Positions 22,529-33,594 of a stretch of DNA of 64,000 bases are shown in pieces. The notes under the pieces are model-generated. The model saw only the letters and a program-made list of their open reading frames with translations. It was not told where the DNA came from and made no database searches. The DNA is from Arsenophonus sp052171275. GTDB lineage: Bacteria > Pseudomonadota > Gammaproteobacteria > Enterobacterales > Enterobacteriaceae. The position numbers were made by a program, and so were the translations under genes. The stretch covers positions 1,240,001 to 1,304,000 of the forward strand of contig CM125795.1 in the NCBI GenBank assembly GCA_052171275.1. Direction: 5' to 3'. Within the stretch, counting starts at the first letter, position 1. Each line of letters opens with the position of its first letter.

Positions 22529-24340
22529 TTATAATGGTTGATTATCTTTACCTATATGAAAGATAGCAAAAAATGCTTCTTGTGGTATTTGAACATTACC
22601 AATTTGTTTCATTCGTTTCTTACCTTCTTTTTGTTTCTTTAGTAATTTTTTCTTACGGCTAATATCACCACCATAGCATTTAGATAATACATTTTTGCGC
22701 AATTGCTTTACTATTGTACGTGCTATAATATGATTATCTATTGCAGCTTGTATTACAATATCAAATTGTTGTCTATGAATAAATTCTTTAATTTTATCTA
22801 TTAACTTACGGCCACGATATATTGCATTTGCACGATGAGTAATAAATGCTAAAGCATCTACTATTTCGCTATTAATCAATACATCTACACGTACCATATC
22901 AGATATCTGGAAACGGAGAAAGACATATTCTAATGACGCATATCCATGAGAAATAGATTTTAATCGATTAAAAAAATCTAAAACAATTTCAACCATTGGA
23001 ATTTCATAAGTTAATGCAACTTGTTTTCCATAATAAATAATATTAGTTTGAATACCTCGTTTTTCTATACAAAGAGTAATAACATTTCCAATATATTCCT
23101 TAGGTACTAAAATATTGCATTTTGCAATTGGTTCGCGTAATTCGTTTATATTATTAAGCATAGATAATTTATATGGATTATCAATATAGATAATATCATT
23201 GCTTATTAACTTAACTTCATAAATAACTGTAGGTGCAGTTGTGATAATATCTAAATTATATTCACGCTCTAATCGTTCCTGGATTATCTCCATATGAAGT
23301 AGACCAAGGAATCCACATCGAAATCCAAAACCTAATACAGCTGAACTCTCTGGTTCATAAAATAACGAAGCATCGTTTAAACTCAATTTACCTAAAGCAT
23401 CACGAAATATTTTATATTGATTTGGTATAATTGGAAATAAACCAGCATAAACTTGTGGTTTTACTTTTTTAAATCCATCTAATGCTTTTTTAGCAGAATG
23501 ATTAGCTAAAGTTAAAGTATCACCAACATGTGCTCCATGAATATTTTTTATTCCACACGAAAGCCAACCAATTTCACCACAATTTAGTTGTTGACGATTA
23601 ATTCTTTTTGGTGTAAAAATACCTAAATGGTTAACATTATAAAGTTGATTTGAGTTTATCACTTTAATTCTATCTCCTTTACAAAGAGTACCATTTTTAA
23701 TACGTACTAAAGAAATAACTCCTAAGTAATTATCAAACCACGAATCTATAATCAATGCTTGCAAAGGAGCTTTTGGATCACCTTTTGGTGGCGGGATTTC
23801 TTTAATTAAATACTCGATTACATCATGTATCCCTAATCCAGTTTTTGCGGAACAATGAATAGCATTATAAGCATTTATTCCAATAATATCTTCAATCTCT
23901 TTAGCTATCAGATTAGGACGTGCAGAAGGTAAATCAATTTTATTAAGAACAGTAACAATTTTTAAATTCATTTCAATAGCGACATGATAATTAGCAATTG
24001 TTTGTGCTTCTACACCCTGCCCAGCATCAACAATCAATAATGCACCTTCACAAGCAGATAATGAACGAGATACTTCATAATAAAAATCAACATGACCTGG
24101 AGTATCAATAAAATTAAGTTGATAAGTTTTACCATTAATTGCTTTATAGTTAAGGGTGACACTTTGAGCTTTTATTGTAATTCCTCTTTCGCGCTCTAAA
24201 TCCATAGAATCTAATACTTGATCTACCATTTCACGCTTAGGAAGACCACTACAGATCTGAATAATGCGATCTGATAAAGTAGATTTACCATGATCAATAT
24301 GTGCGATTATAGAAAAATTTCTTATATGTTTAATTTTCAA
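22529..24340 (-). CDS. lepA: Elongation factor 4 (LepA), 603 aa
   Basis: Ribosome-dependent GTPase related to EF-G, acting in translation initiation or back-translocation. GTP motifs: AHIDHGKST (G1), DTPGHVDF (G3) and NKIDLP (G4). The LepA-specific C-terminal domain is intact (QLRKNVLSKCYGGDISRKKKLLKKQKEGKKRMKQ). E. coli has 599 residues. No ATG exists in frame ahead of the G1 motif; the only reasonable start is TTG at 24338-24340 (or a rare ATT two codons later), giving xKIKHIRNFSIIAHIDHGKS. It is first of the lepA-lepB-rnc-era run. In enterics rpoE-rseABC precedes it, while here 3.6 kb of empty DNA does. Confidence 0.96.
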   Translation of the reverse strand: MKIKHIRNFSIIAHIDHGKSTLSDRIIQICSGLPKREMVDQVLDSMDLERERGITIKAQSVTLNYKAINGKTYQLNFIDTPGHVDFYYEVSRSLSACEGALLIVDAGQGVEAQTIANYHVAIEMNLKIVTVLNKIDLPSARPNLIAKEIEDIIGINAYNAIHCSAKTGLGIHDVIEYLIKEIPPPKGDPKAPLQALIIDSWFDNYLGVISLVRIKNGTLCKGDRIKVINSNQLYNVNHLGIFTPKRINRQQLNCGEIGWLSCGIKNIHGAHVGDTLTLANHSAKKALDGFKKVKPQVYAGLFPIIPNQYKIFRDALGKLSLNDASLFYEPESSAVLGFGFRCGFLGLLHMEIIQERLEREYNLDIITTAPTVIYEVKLISNDIIYIDNPYKLSMLNNINELREPIAKCNILVPKEYIGNVITLCIEKRGIQTNIIYYGKQVALTYEIPMVEIVLDFFNRLKSISHGYASLEYVFLRFQISDMVRVDVLINSEIVDALAFITHRANAIYRGRKLIDKIKEFIHRQQFDIVIQAAIDNHIIARTIVKQLRKNVLSKCYGGDISRKKKLLKKQKEGKKRMKQIGNVQIPQEAFFAIFHIGKDNQPL

Positions 24341-25373
24341 TATTTTATTTTCTTATAAATGTTATCATAAATCAATTTTATAGATATTTTAGTTCTTTTA
24401 AAGATAAAATAATAAAAACTATTATAGCGTATTTTAAAAATGTATTTTACATATAAACAATAAATGAATTCAAAATTGATTAATAATGAAAAATTATTTT
24501 ATAAATAAAATATTTATATATGAATTAATTATTAGTAATAAGTTATTGTTATTAACAAATATGTATTTAGACACTCATATATATCATAATTTATACTTAT
24601 TTAAATTTATAAAACTGTAAACTTATTTATGAAATGTTAATTTATAAAAATATAATTTTACTAAAAATAAATATTTCTATTTAGCAATTTCATTTAAAAT
24701 AATGAATTAAATTTATTTAAAACAAACTAATATTACTAATAAAAATATAAATAATATAGAAAAAATAAATAAGCATTACTAATTCTAATAAACATTTTAT
24801 TTTTATAAATTGAAACCAATACTTTAACTTTCTGATAAATAATTTAATGGTTGAATAACCTTAATTTATAATTAAATACTTAATTTCATTTTTATTTTAG
24901 ATATAAATTTAAAAAATTAATATAGATATTAAACCAACTTAACAACTAGAACTAGAATTAAAATTATTTATAAAATAAGTTGGTGATCTCAGTAATTAAA
25001 TAAGAATTGCAACTTTATATTACTATTTTATCATGAGTATAAAAAGATAAACCATTTCTATTAGAAATATCTATTTAATATGTTTAAAATCTCCAGTTTT
25101 TTACTAAAGTTTATAGAAAATAAAATAACTCATTATTAAATATTATAATCTTAAAAATTAATTATAATTTATTTATTTAAAATAGTTATGATAGAATTCT
25201 TTAAATAATAATAAAATATTAGTATATTTATATTTTAGTCTTTTTTTAAAATTTTTTAAAAAAATTTTAAATTATATATTTTGAGTTATATATTGAATAT
25301 ATAAATTATATCATTTTTAGTAAAATCAATGAAATTGATAAAATAAAATACGTAATTTTATATTATTATTTTA

Positions 25374-25413
25374 TTGTAAGTCTATATTTGTTATTTCAAA
25401 TATAGACTTACAA
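25374..25413. repeat. 17-bp perfect inverted repeat, 6-nt loop
   Basis: 25374-25390 pairs with 25397-25413 around a 6-nt loop. The arm begins TTGTAAGTC and contains three G:C pairs. Confidence 0.65.
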
Positions 25414-26147
25414 ACTTCGTATCTTTAATCATTTTAGATTATTGAATGAACCAAAGTTAATATTATATAAGTTTATATAAACTCTGTAATTAATTACCAT
25501 AATAATAATGACATATGAAGGTTTTTAAAACCGATATTTAATACTGCATTTCTATTTAATTAGTTTAAAATTACTTGTATTATTTATATATAAAAATTTT
25601 ATAATTAAAACAAATTTATTATATTTTATTTTAAATGTTATTTATTAAAATTAATATTTATTTAATAATAAAATTCATTTTTATTAATAATTTTTAATCT
25701 GAATAATTTTATAATAGTGATAGTTTGTTTTATTTTTTATTAGTTATCTCTATTCATTTTCTCAAATCATGAATATGATGTAATGCTTTGTCATATTAAA
25801 ATGTAGTTCTATTTTTTATATTTAATAACAAAAGATTGGTTTTGCAATAAAACAGTGATTAAATTTTATACAATAAAATAGTATTTATTTGTAGATTGAT
25901 TTTTTATTATTGAACAATTAATATTTGCAATCTTTATATCAAGATATTTTTGAATTTATAAAAAAATTATATTCATATATACTTAATTTCAGATATTTAA
26001 CGAATTAAACTCTATTCATAATTAATTTTATATTTAAAAAACAAAATATTTACAAAATACAAAGTATTTTGTATTTTTAATATTTTACAGTTAACATTCA
26101 TATATATCTTATTACGATTGAATTTATATATTACATAATAAAAAATT

Positions 26148-26169
26148 ATCCTTATTAATTAATAAGGAT
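26148..26169. repeat. 22-bp perfect palindrome
   Basis: Loop-free palindrome with outer sequence ATCCTTATT and two G:C pairs per arm, centred at 26158/26159. Confidence 0.6.
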
Positions 26170-26659
26170 TGAAAATCTATAAAATCGATAACTTGTTAAT
26201 TTTATTAATTAAGTTAAATTACCTTATAATTGTCATAAAATAAGTTTTTTATATCTCATATTTTTAATTCATTATTAACCTATATTTGATATTTAAAGTT
26301 AATATTTTATTAATTTTAGTGCATAAATCATATGTATTCCTATTTTATTTTAAAGTTTAAACAATTTTTATTATTATAATTATTTTATTTTGAAAATATG
26401 TTATTAAAACAATGATACTATAAAAACATATGTGATTACAAGAAATTATTTTTAAATATTTACAATATCTTTTTAATAACTAAAAATCAATTTATAACAA
26501 TAGTAATAAGTTATCTTTTAAAACTAAAAATAAACTAATTAAATAATTTAGTCTAATATTTAAATTGATATTAATTTAGTTATATCTATATTAAATATAT
26601 ATATCTTTTTATTTTTAAATATATATAATATATATAACTATATGTTAGTTTATTTATTT

Positions 26660-26685
26660 CAAATTAAATTAATTAATTTAATTTG
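26660..26685. repeat. 26-bp perfect palindrome
   Basis: Arms of 13 nt with a C at the left end and G at the right end, otherwise all A/T, centred at 26672/26673. It lies 90 bp from the 34-bp inverted repeat. Confidence 0.6.
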
Positions 26686-26774
26686 TTTTTTTAAAATTAA
26701 TAAATACATGTTATAATGTTAAATTATTATAATATTTAATTTTTCTTATATAATAAATTATTATTTTTATAATA

Positions 26775-26848
26775 ATTTGGTTATTCATTAATTAATAAGA
26801 AATAACTTTATTATAAGTTATTTCTTATTAATTAATGAATAACCAAAT
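26775..26848. repeat. 34-bp perfect inverted repeat with 6-nt loop
   Basis: 26775-26808 is the exact reverse complement of 26815-26848; the loop is TATTAT. The left arm starts ATTTGGTTATTC and ends AAATAACTT. With four G:C pairs and 30 A:T pairs and no mismatch, it is the longest stem I found. It sits in the empty lepA-rpoE interval, far from any gene end, and has no T-run after it. Confidence 0.9.
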
Positions 26849-27863
26849 AATCTATTTAAATTTTATTACTATACAATAAAAAATTCAATTAATTTTGTTA
26901 AAATATTAATAATATTAAATATTTTTATTTAAAATTTAAAAACTATTAATAGTAAATAATCAATTATATAATAGAGAGGTATTATAAATTAAAAAAATAA
27001 AATTTTTATCTAAATATCTAAATATCTAATTTTTAATTACTTTCTTAAATAAAATTCATACGAAAATTATTTGTATAATTATATAGATAAGTGTTTATTA
27101 ATAATAAAAAAATAACGATATTTATCGAGTTATTTTACTTTATATTAATGGTGTGATAATCATGAAGATTATATCTTATGTGATAAGAAACTTTCATTAT
27201 ACTACAGATATTAGTTAATAAAATTTTTAGATGATATTTTTTAAGTGAAAATATATAAAAATTAATAATAAGCTCATCAATAAAAATAGAAAAAGTTTAT
27301 TTATTATTAAATAATAAATGTTTTATTATTGTGCTATTATTTCTCTTTTTGAGATATTTTAATATTAATTTATTTCATAACAATATTATTCAATAATACC
27401 ATATTAACATGGATGATTTAGCAAATATAATTATCAAATTTTAAATAAATGATTATTTTTTAAAAATGTTCTATCATATATAGATAAGAGAATATAATTA
27501 ATATATTTAAGAACTAATCATATATATTGTTTCAAATATTTATAAGCTATATTTTTTACTATTAAAATTATATTAAACTTAATATAATTTTAAACCTATA
27601 ATAATAAAATAAGTATCAAAAAAGATAAATTACTATAATTAGCTTTTTTACTTTATTTTATTAGCTTATCTAATAAAATTAGATAATTACATAATACAAA
27701 ATAGTAAGTTTTATAATTTTAATATTATTGTGTATCACATGTTTTTTTAAAATTAATTAATTTAATGGATATTTTCTATTTCATAAAAATGTTAAAATTG
27801 ATAATTTCATTGTAATTGCCATTGACTATTTTCGATAGATTGATTTTACTATATTATATTTTA

Positions 27864-27885
27864 TTATAAAAAACGTTTTTTATAA
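27864..27885. repeat. 22-bp perfect palindrome centred on ACGT
   Basis: Arms TTATAAAAAAC and complement, without loop, about 110 bp from the 3' end of rpoE. Confidence 0.55.
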
Positions 27886-27997
27886 AAAAAGTTAATTTTA
27901 AATTATAAAAATATATTAATAATAATTAAAAATTAAAAAAAATCTGTATATATACATACTGTACTAAATATCCTTTTAGTCAAATTATAGATAATAT

Positions 27998-28573
27998 TTA
28001 ATTTCGTATTAGAGGTTGTACTTTATTATCAATAGCTTCTCTTGCTCGAAAAATACGAGAACGAACTGTACCAACAGGGCAATCCATAATAATCGCTATC
28101 TCTTCATAACTTAGTCCATCAAGCTCTCTAAGTATAATTGCTAATCGTAAACACTCAGGAAGTGATTCTATAATTTGAAAAATTACTTTTCTTAATTCTT
28201 CTGATAAAATTAAATTTTCAGGATTTGAAATTTCTTTTAATACATTAAAAGTTTCAAAATTTTCTATATTAACTACATTTATATAATTTGAAAGTGGTCG
28301 TCGTCCTTGGAATATAAGATAATTTTTTGCTGTATTCACAGATATCCTATGAAGCCAAGTATAAAATGCACTTTCGCCACGAAATGTACTTATAGCACGA
28401 TAAGTTTTAATGAACGCTTCTTGAGTAACATCTTGAACATCTACGTAAGGTACATAACGAGAAACAAGACTTACAACTTTATTCTGGTATTTGATAACCA
28501 GTAAATTAAAAGCTCTTTTATCACCTTGTTTTACACGTTCAACCAGTATCTGATCTGTAAACCGCTCGATCAT
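27998..28573 (-). CDS. rpoE: RNA polymerase sigma-E factor, 191 aa
   Basis: ECF sigma factor for the envelope-stress regulon. Length equals E. coli RpoE. Region 2 (DVTQEAFIKTYRAISTFRGESAFYTWLHRISVNTAKNYL) and region 4 (LRELDGLSYEEIAIIMDCPVGTVRSRIFRAREAID) are nearly unchanged, including the recognition helix. The ATG at 28571-28573 has a TTCTGGAGAAG leader. The anti-sigma factor RseA and regulators RseB and RseC, normally downstream in the same operon, are absent from this locus, so the factor may be constitutively free unless they lie elsewhere. Possible clients nearby are bamE and the envelope-assembly load from the fimbrial operon; that link is inference. Confidence 0.97.
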   Translation of the reverse strand: MIERFTDQILVERVKQGDKRAFNLLVIKYQNKVVSLVSRYVPYVDVQDVTQEAFIKTYRAISTFRGESAFYTWLHRISVNTAKNYLIFQGRRPLSNYINVVNIENFETFNVLKEISNPENLILSEELRKVIFQIIESLPECLRLAIILRELDGLSYEEIAIIMDCPVGTVRSRIFRAREAIDNKVQPLIRN

Positions 28574-28659
28574 CTGAGGTCACTTCTCCAGAAAATAAGC
28601 CTTATATTTTTCTATTTGTGAACCCGCTATGTTTTTCAAATTTATAAGCAAGCAATTCT

Positions 28660-28686
28660 TTTGCTTAACAAAATTTATAAAGTTCA
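28660..28686 (-). promoter_or_regulatory. Possible sigma-E autoregulatory promoter of rpoE
   Basis: Read on the minus strand, TGAACTT (28680-28686) resembles the sigma-E -35 box GGAACTT. After 15 nt comes GCAAA (28660-28664), a weak match to the -10 box (TCAAA/TCTAA). The leader that follows (TTGCTTGCT) resembles what I recall of the E. coli rpoE P2 region. Spacing is one short and both boxes have mismatches, so this is tentative. Confidence 0.3.
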
Positions 28687-29338
28687 CACTTAATTTAAAT
28701 TATTTTAAATTCAATCTAACTTAAATCATAAAAACTATTTTAAGTAGATTAATCATATTTACTTTAATAAAAGTAAGCTAAAGACAGTTTTTATTGTATT
28801 GATAAATTTTATCAATAAAAATATTATACATCAAACAATGTTATAGAAATATTTTAATCATTAATAATGGAATTTTTTTATTTTATTATTAAATTAATAA
28901 TTAATAATATTATTAAATAAATATGATTTTTTTTATTCACGATAAATAAATTAAATTATATTTAATAATAAATTGAATTATTTTTATGAAATTATACATA
29001 AATAAAGATGTTGGTTATAAATAATAAAAGGTAAATATTAAAACATTAAAATGATCTATTTAATTAAGATTATTAAATAATTACCAATTGTATTTAATTC
29101 ATAAGGTTTTTTATAAAGTTAATTTAATTTATTTTTTAATCAAAAAATAAGTAATAAAATCTAAAATAACTCTCCAAATAATATATATTAATAAATGAGA
29201 AATAGTTGTTTTTTAATAGAATATAATATAAAAAATATTATTTATTTTATTTTTATAATATAAATATTTTTCAAAACATTAAAAGAACAAAATGGATATA
29301 TGAAAATCGGTTTGTTTTTAACATTTATTTTATATGTT

Positions 29339-29372
29339 ATTTACATAACATAATATTTTATGTTATGTAAAT
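29339..29372. repeat. 15-bp perfect inverted repeat, 4-nt loop
   Basis: 29339-29353 (ATTTACATAACATAA) pairs with 29358-29372; loop TATT. Two G:C pairs in the stem. Confidence 0.6.
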
Positions 29373-32300
29373 TCTATTGGTATATAAATACTAAATAATT
29401 TAATCAATTATACTGATCATATCCAATAAATAATAATAAAATTTTATAAACACTAATTTAAATAATATTAATTAATAATTATCACTAGTTAGTGATAATT
29501 CATAAAAAATTTGATTTATGTTAAATAATTAAAACTTTATTAATATAATATTATTTTTTTGATAAAAACATACTATTCATAATTAAATAGCATAGAAAAA
29601 CAAAAATAAAATTAGATTAATATCTATTTTCATTCAAAATTTAATCACATAAATTTTTATGATTTATTTAAACTAAATAGTTTCTATTAACTCTTCCATT
29701 GACAAATATTAATAAAAATCAGCATAAATAATAAAATTAAATAAATATATATTCTATATTGATTAATACTATTCAAACGGTAATAAAATCTTAAGTAGTT
29801 ACAATAATAATAAGTAACTAATTAACTTGAATAAATGTATTCATTTATTTATTAATCATTCTTATTATTTATTTTTATTCAATAATTTTTAATTTATTTA
29901 TAATCATACAATAAATAAATAATAAATATCATATTAGCAATTTATTTAAATAAATAACTTCAATAATATAAAATATAAAAACGATTTAATATTTTATCTA
30001 CATGAATGGACAATATAATTTTACTTATAAATTACAAATTATTTGTTTCCTTATTAATAAATTAATAGTATCATCTTAGTTAGTTTTAAAAAATGATATA
30101 TAGAAAACTTAATATAATTTTTTATTTATTAAAATGATATAAGATATTATAGAAAACTAATAATTATTAGTATTTAATTATAAGAATATTGATAATAATT
30201 AACTATCTAAAGATAATATCTGTTTTTTTATTTAAAAACATACTATGTTAGAATATTGATATTTAATCATTTTAAAAATTTATTTTTATAAAATTATTTT
30301 ATTTTTTTCTAAATAAAATTCATATTATTTATATATTTAAAATAATTAAATATAACATAATAATAATTAATTATTATATTTTATTTTAAATATTATTAGT
30401 ATATAAAATGCTTTATAAGAAAATCTATAATTTATTATTATAAATATAATATAGAATATAAGATAATTTACTCTATAAAATTTAATTAAATTATAAAAAA
30501 ACATAAAAAATTATAATTTAACGTTAAATTTATTTAATAATGAAATATAGATTTTATTTATTCTAATTAATAATATTTAATTATTTCTAACAATATTCAC
30601 AATCTACTACTTATTAAGTAAAATTTGTAATAGAAAATATCAGTAATAATATATATATTTAGTTTTTATAACTTTACATAAATAAATAATATCATATTTC
30701 TATTTATATAAATAATAAAAAATAAAAATATTATCAAGAATTTAAATAAATTGAATGATAATTTAAAAACTAAAAATGAATAATAATATTCTATATAATT
30801 ATTATAAAAAAGGAAATTATATATCGTAATTTAACTTGTGTAGTTAATAAATAAAATACATATTTTTTAATAAAACATAAAAATATATTTATAATATGGC
30901 AAGAACACCTTTTATTTTATAATAATATTTAGTAATAATTAACATTATAAATATAATAAAACAACTTAATAAAACAAAACAATAGATTTATTTCATTATG
31001 AATTATCTTTTTTACGTTTAGAAAGGTTACTACATAGGAATTTTAAAAAAATTAAAGCGTAGTTAACATTTTAAATTCTCTTTAAAATTTGTTATCTTAT
31101 AAACATAACTAATAAAAATTATATTTATTATTATTTAATAATAACTACTTTAGTATAATATCTGTTATATTCCTAAAGTTAAAGATTAAATATTATTTGA
31201 ACTTTATTTGCGTTAAAAAACTATTAGAGATTTTATATCTAGAGTAATGCTCTAAAAAATTAAATTTATAATAACTATGTAAATTCTATATGTTTATTAT
31301 CACAGAATTCAATTCGATAAATTTTCGATTTTATAATTATTTTAAAATACAATTCATAACATTAATAGAAGATACTTTATTTCATTTATATACATAGAGA
31401 TAATAGACATATATATTTTTATATAATTTAAATGTTTAATTTTTGTTATATGAATAATCAATGTTATAAATTTTTTCATTAAAAATAATTTTTTATTTAT
31501 ATTATAATTACTGATAATTATATTTTAAACAATGGATTTATTATAAATGATTTATAATTAACTTTTAATAATTTAAATTAGTATTTTATTATATTTTAAA
31601 ATTTATCTCCTATAAATAAATTTTATTCATATGAAATTAATTTTAATTTCTGAGAAATTAAATTATATTTACTATTAATGATTATACAATAATGATATTA
31701 TAAATTAATATTTTCATATTTTTTATTATTTCCATTAAACTTTAAATCATGATATTCTATATATTGATCTAATCAGTTTTTTCAAAATTGCCTTTCATAT
31801 AGATTAAATGTAAAATATTATTTTCATAATTATAAGTTATAAAATAAATGAAATTGAAAATCCATATTGATTACATAAAATAATAAATTATCTTATTACT
31901 TTATAAGAGAAATGCGTTTTGTCTTATCTTTTCGTTTTAATTTAAATATTATTTTTATTTAAATAATTAAGAAAACTGTTGTATCTAAAATAAAAAAGAA
32001 TTAAAATATAAATATAATTACTTTTTTATTTCACGATTAATAAATTATATTTTATAAATGCATTTAATTTTAATAATACTTTTTGTTATTAAAAAAACGT
32101 AAAACTATTTATTGCATATAATAGTTACGTTACTAATACTATGAATTAAATTTTTTAAATATTCAAATATCTTTATACAACTAAAAGCTTAATAGAATTA
32201 TAATATTATATTTTTATAAAAAATACTTAACCGATAATTTTTTAATTATATACATAACTTAATAATAGATAAACTATCTATAATATAAAATTAATATCAT

Positions 32301-32554
32301 TAATTTTAGAAAATATATAGATATATTTTACATCTATACTATACTTTAATAAGTAAAAACAAAGGATTTTATTTCTTATGTTTTCTGAATAATTAATGTA
32401 TTACTAATAATTAGTTTAAAAATATAATTAATTAATTCTTCCATGCAGTCTTTTGAATTAAATCACTTAGATTTTATTAAATGATATCCTTCTGTTTTTA
32501 TAAATAAAAATATAACTAGTTTTTAATTTTAATAATATAATAATTTATTAATAA

Positions 32555-32587
32555 ATATTTTATTTTTAATAATTAAAAATAAAATAT
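32555..32587. repeat. 16-bp inverted repeat with 1-nt loop, all A/T
   Basis: 32555-32570 pairs with 32572-32587 around a single A. Pure A/T, so of lower weight. It lies upstream of the fimbrial operon, within the distance where its promoter should be. Confidence 0.5.
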
Positions 32588-32731
32588 ATCGAAATAATAG
32601 ATTAATTTTATTTTATTTTTATATAATTATGTAAATTATTTTTATAATAGTTACTAATATTATTGATTTCAATGAAATAAAAATTGTATCTGATATCGTA
32701 ATTTAAAATTATTTAATTAAAAGGTGAAAAT

Positions 32732-33490
32732 ATGAAAGTTACTAACTACTATAAAGTAATGTCAATAATGTTTGTCTTATTACTAATCTCAATAATTTCT
32801 TTTTCTAATGTATTTGCTAGTGATACAGCTAATTTTACTATATCAGGTAGATTTCTCCCAACTACCTGCAATATAATGTTATCTAAAAATAACATTGATG
32901 TTGGTAATATTAAGTATGGAGAACTTCAAATAAGGAATACGAACAATAAACTAATGGAAAGAGAATTATCGCAAAATGTTGGATTCTATGACAATATTGA
33001 AAAAACAACACTAATAGTTGAATGTGATAATTTAACATCTGTCGGTTTTACTGTTACTGATAATAATAGTTCTTATGCTCCACTCAATTTCATTAAAAAT
33101 ACAGATAGAGAAGGATCTAATTTATCACATGCATTTGGACTAAAATCTATTAGTGGCCTCACTGCAGGTTCTAAGCTTGGTGGTTATTTTTTTGAATTTA
33201 CTAAACCACTAGTTATGGGAGCAGAAGGAAAAGATGTTAATAAAAATTTCAATACTGGTTTTAGAGATTCTAAAATAAGCAATGCTGGATGGATAAAGAA
33301 TAAAATATCTGGTGATTTAACGCTATCAAAATTATGGACATATACCGATACGATTGATCCAGTAAAGGCAAAAACATTTAAAGTTGATTTAAAGCCTAAT
33401 CTATTTTTTTACTACGATAGTACTAAACGTGATCTAACAGATGAAATTACTTTTCAAGGTTCAGCAACATTTACTATCTTTTATATTTAA
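32732..33490 (+). CDS. Fimbrial subunit, DUF1120-like pilin, 252 aa
   Basis: Probable structural subunit of a chaperone-usher fimbria. A signal peptide spans residues 1-29 with cleavage after VFA. The mature N-terminus ANFTISGRFLPTTCNIMLS and the later VECD provide the usual cysteine pair (C46, C98). The C-terminus GSATFTIFYI is the beta-strand that subunits of this class offer to their chaperone. The pattern resembles the DUF1120 family found with YhcA/YhcD-type chaperone and usher genes, although I assign that by recall. The ATG has AAGGTG at 32720-32725. It is first of four colinear genes; 32 nt separate it from the next distal plausible ribosome-binding region. The frame is intact. Confidence 0.85.
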   Translation: MKVTNYYKVMSIMFVLLLISIISFSNVFASDTANFTISGRFLPTTCNIMLSKNNIDVGNIKYGELQIRNTNNKLMERELSQNVGFYDNIEKTTLIVECDNLTSVGFTVTDNNSSYAPLNFIKNTDREGSNLSHAFGLKSISGLTAGSKLGGYFFEFTKPLVMGAEGKDVNKNFNTGFRDSKISNAGWIKNKISGDLTLSKLWTYTDTIDPVKAKTFKVDLKPNLFFYYDSTKRDLTDEITFQGSATFTIFYI

Positions 33491-33579
33491 TATTACAAGA
33501 TAATAATTAGCTTAAGGCGGCTATGACTACTCTTTATTTAGTCTTATTTCCAGTAATAATCATTTATGATATTAATAAC

Positions 33580-33585
33580 AAGGAA
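33580..33585 (+). promoter_or_regulatory. Ribosome-binding site deciding the chaperone start
   Basis: AAGGAA lies 9 nt before the ATG at 33595 and supports that start over the upstream ATG at 33523. Confidence 0.75.
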
Positions 33586-33594
33586 ATTCTTATC

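Larger units (their letters stand above)
24341..27997. other. Gene-free AT-rich spacer replacing rseA-rseB-rseC
   Basis: 3.6 kb between lepA and rpoE, where enterics carry rseC, rseB and rseA. No frame or motif of these can be read. Structured elements: a 17-bp hairpin (25374-25413), palindromes at 26148-26169 (22 bp), 26660-26685 (26 bp) and 27864-27885 (22 bp), and the outstanding 34-bp inverted repeat at 26775-26848. Confidence 0.8.
28574..32731. other. Gene-free AT-rich spacer, rpoE to fimbrial operon
   Basis: 4.2 kb with no supportable gene apart from the rpoE leader at its left end. nadB, trmN6 and srmB, which follow rpoE in E. coli, are not recognisable. It includes a 15-bp hairpin (29339-29372), an 11-bp hairpin (29477-29500) and a 16-bp A/T stem with a 1-nt loop (32555-32587), 145 bp before the fimbrial operon. 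Patches slightly richer in G+C near 31010-31070 could be relics but carry no readable frame. Confidence 0.8.

Noticed and set aside
24933..24985. Possible structured RNA with ACCAACTTA and TAAGTTGGT arms
   Set aside because: Only a 9-bp stem with a loop of more than 30 nt; no T-run, no gene to regulate.
28307..28504. 65-codon open frame on the plus strand
   Set aside because: Antisense shadow of rpoE.
31200..31260. Short hairpin TAGAG/CTCTA followed by an A-run
   Set aside because: Five base pairs only; expected by chance in this composition.
33523..33594. Upstream start for the fimbrial chaperone
   Set aside because: Adds 24 residues ahead of a normal signal peptide; the ATG at 33595 has a better placed AAGGAA.
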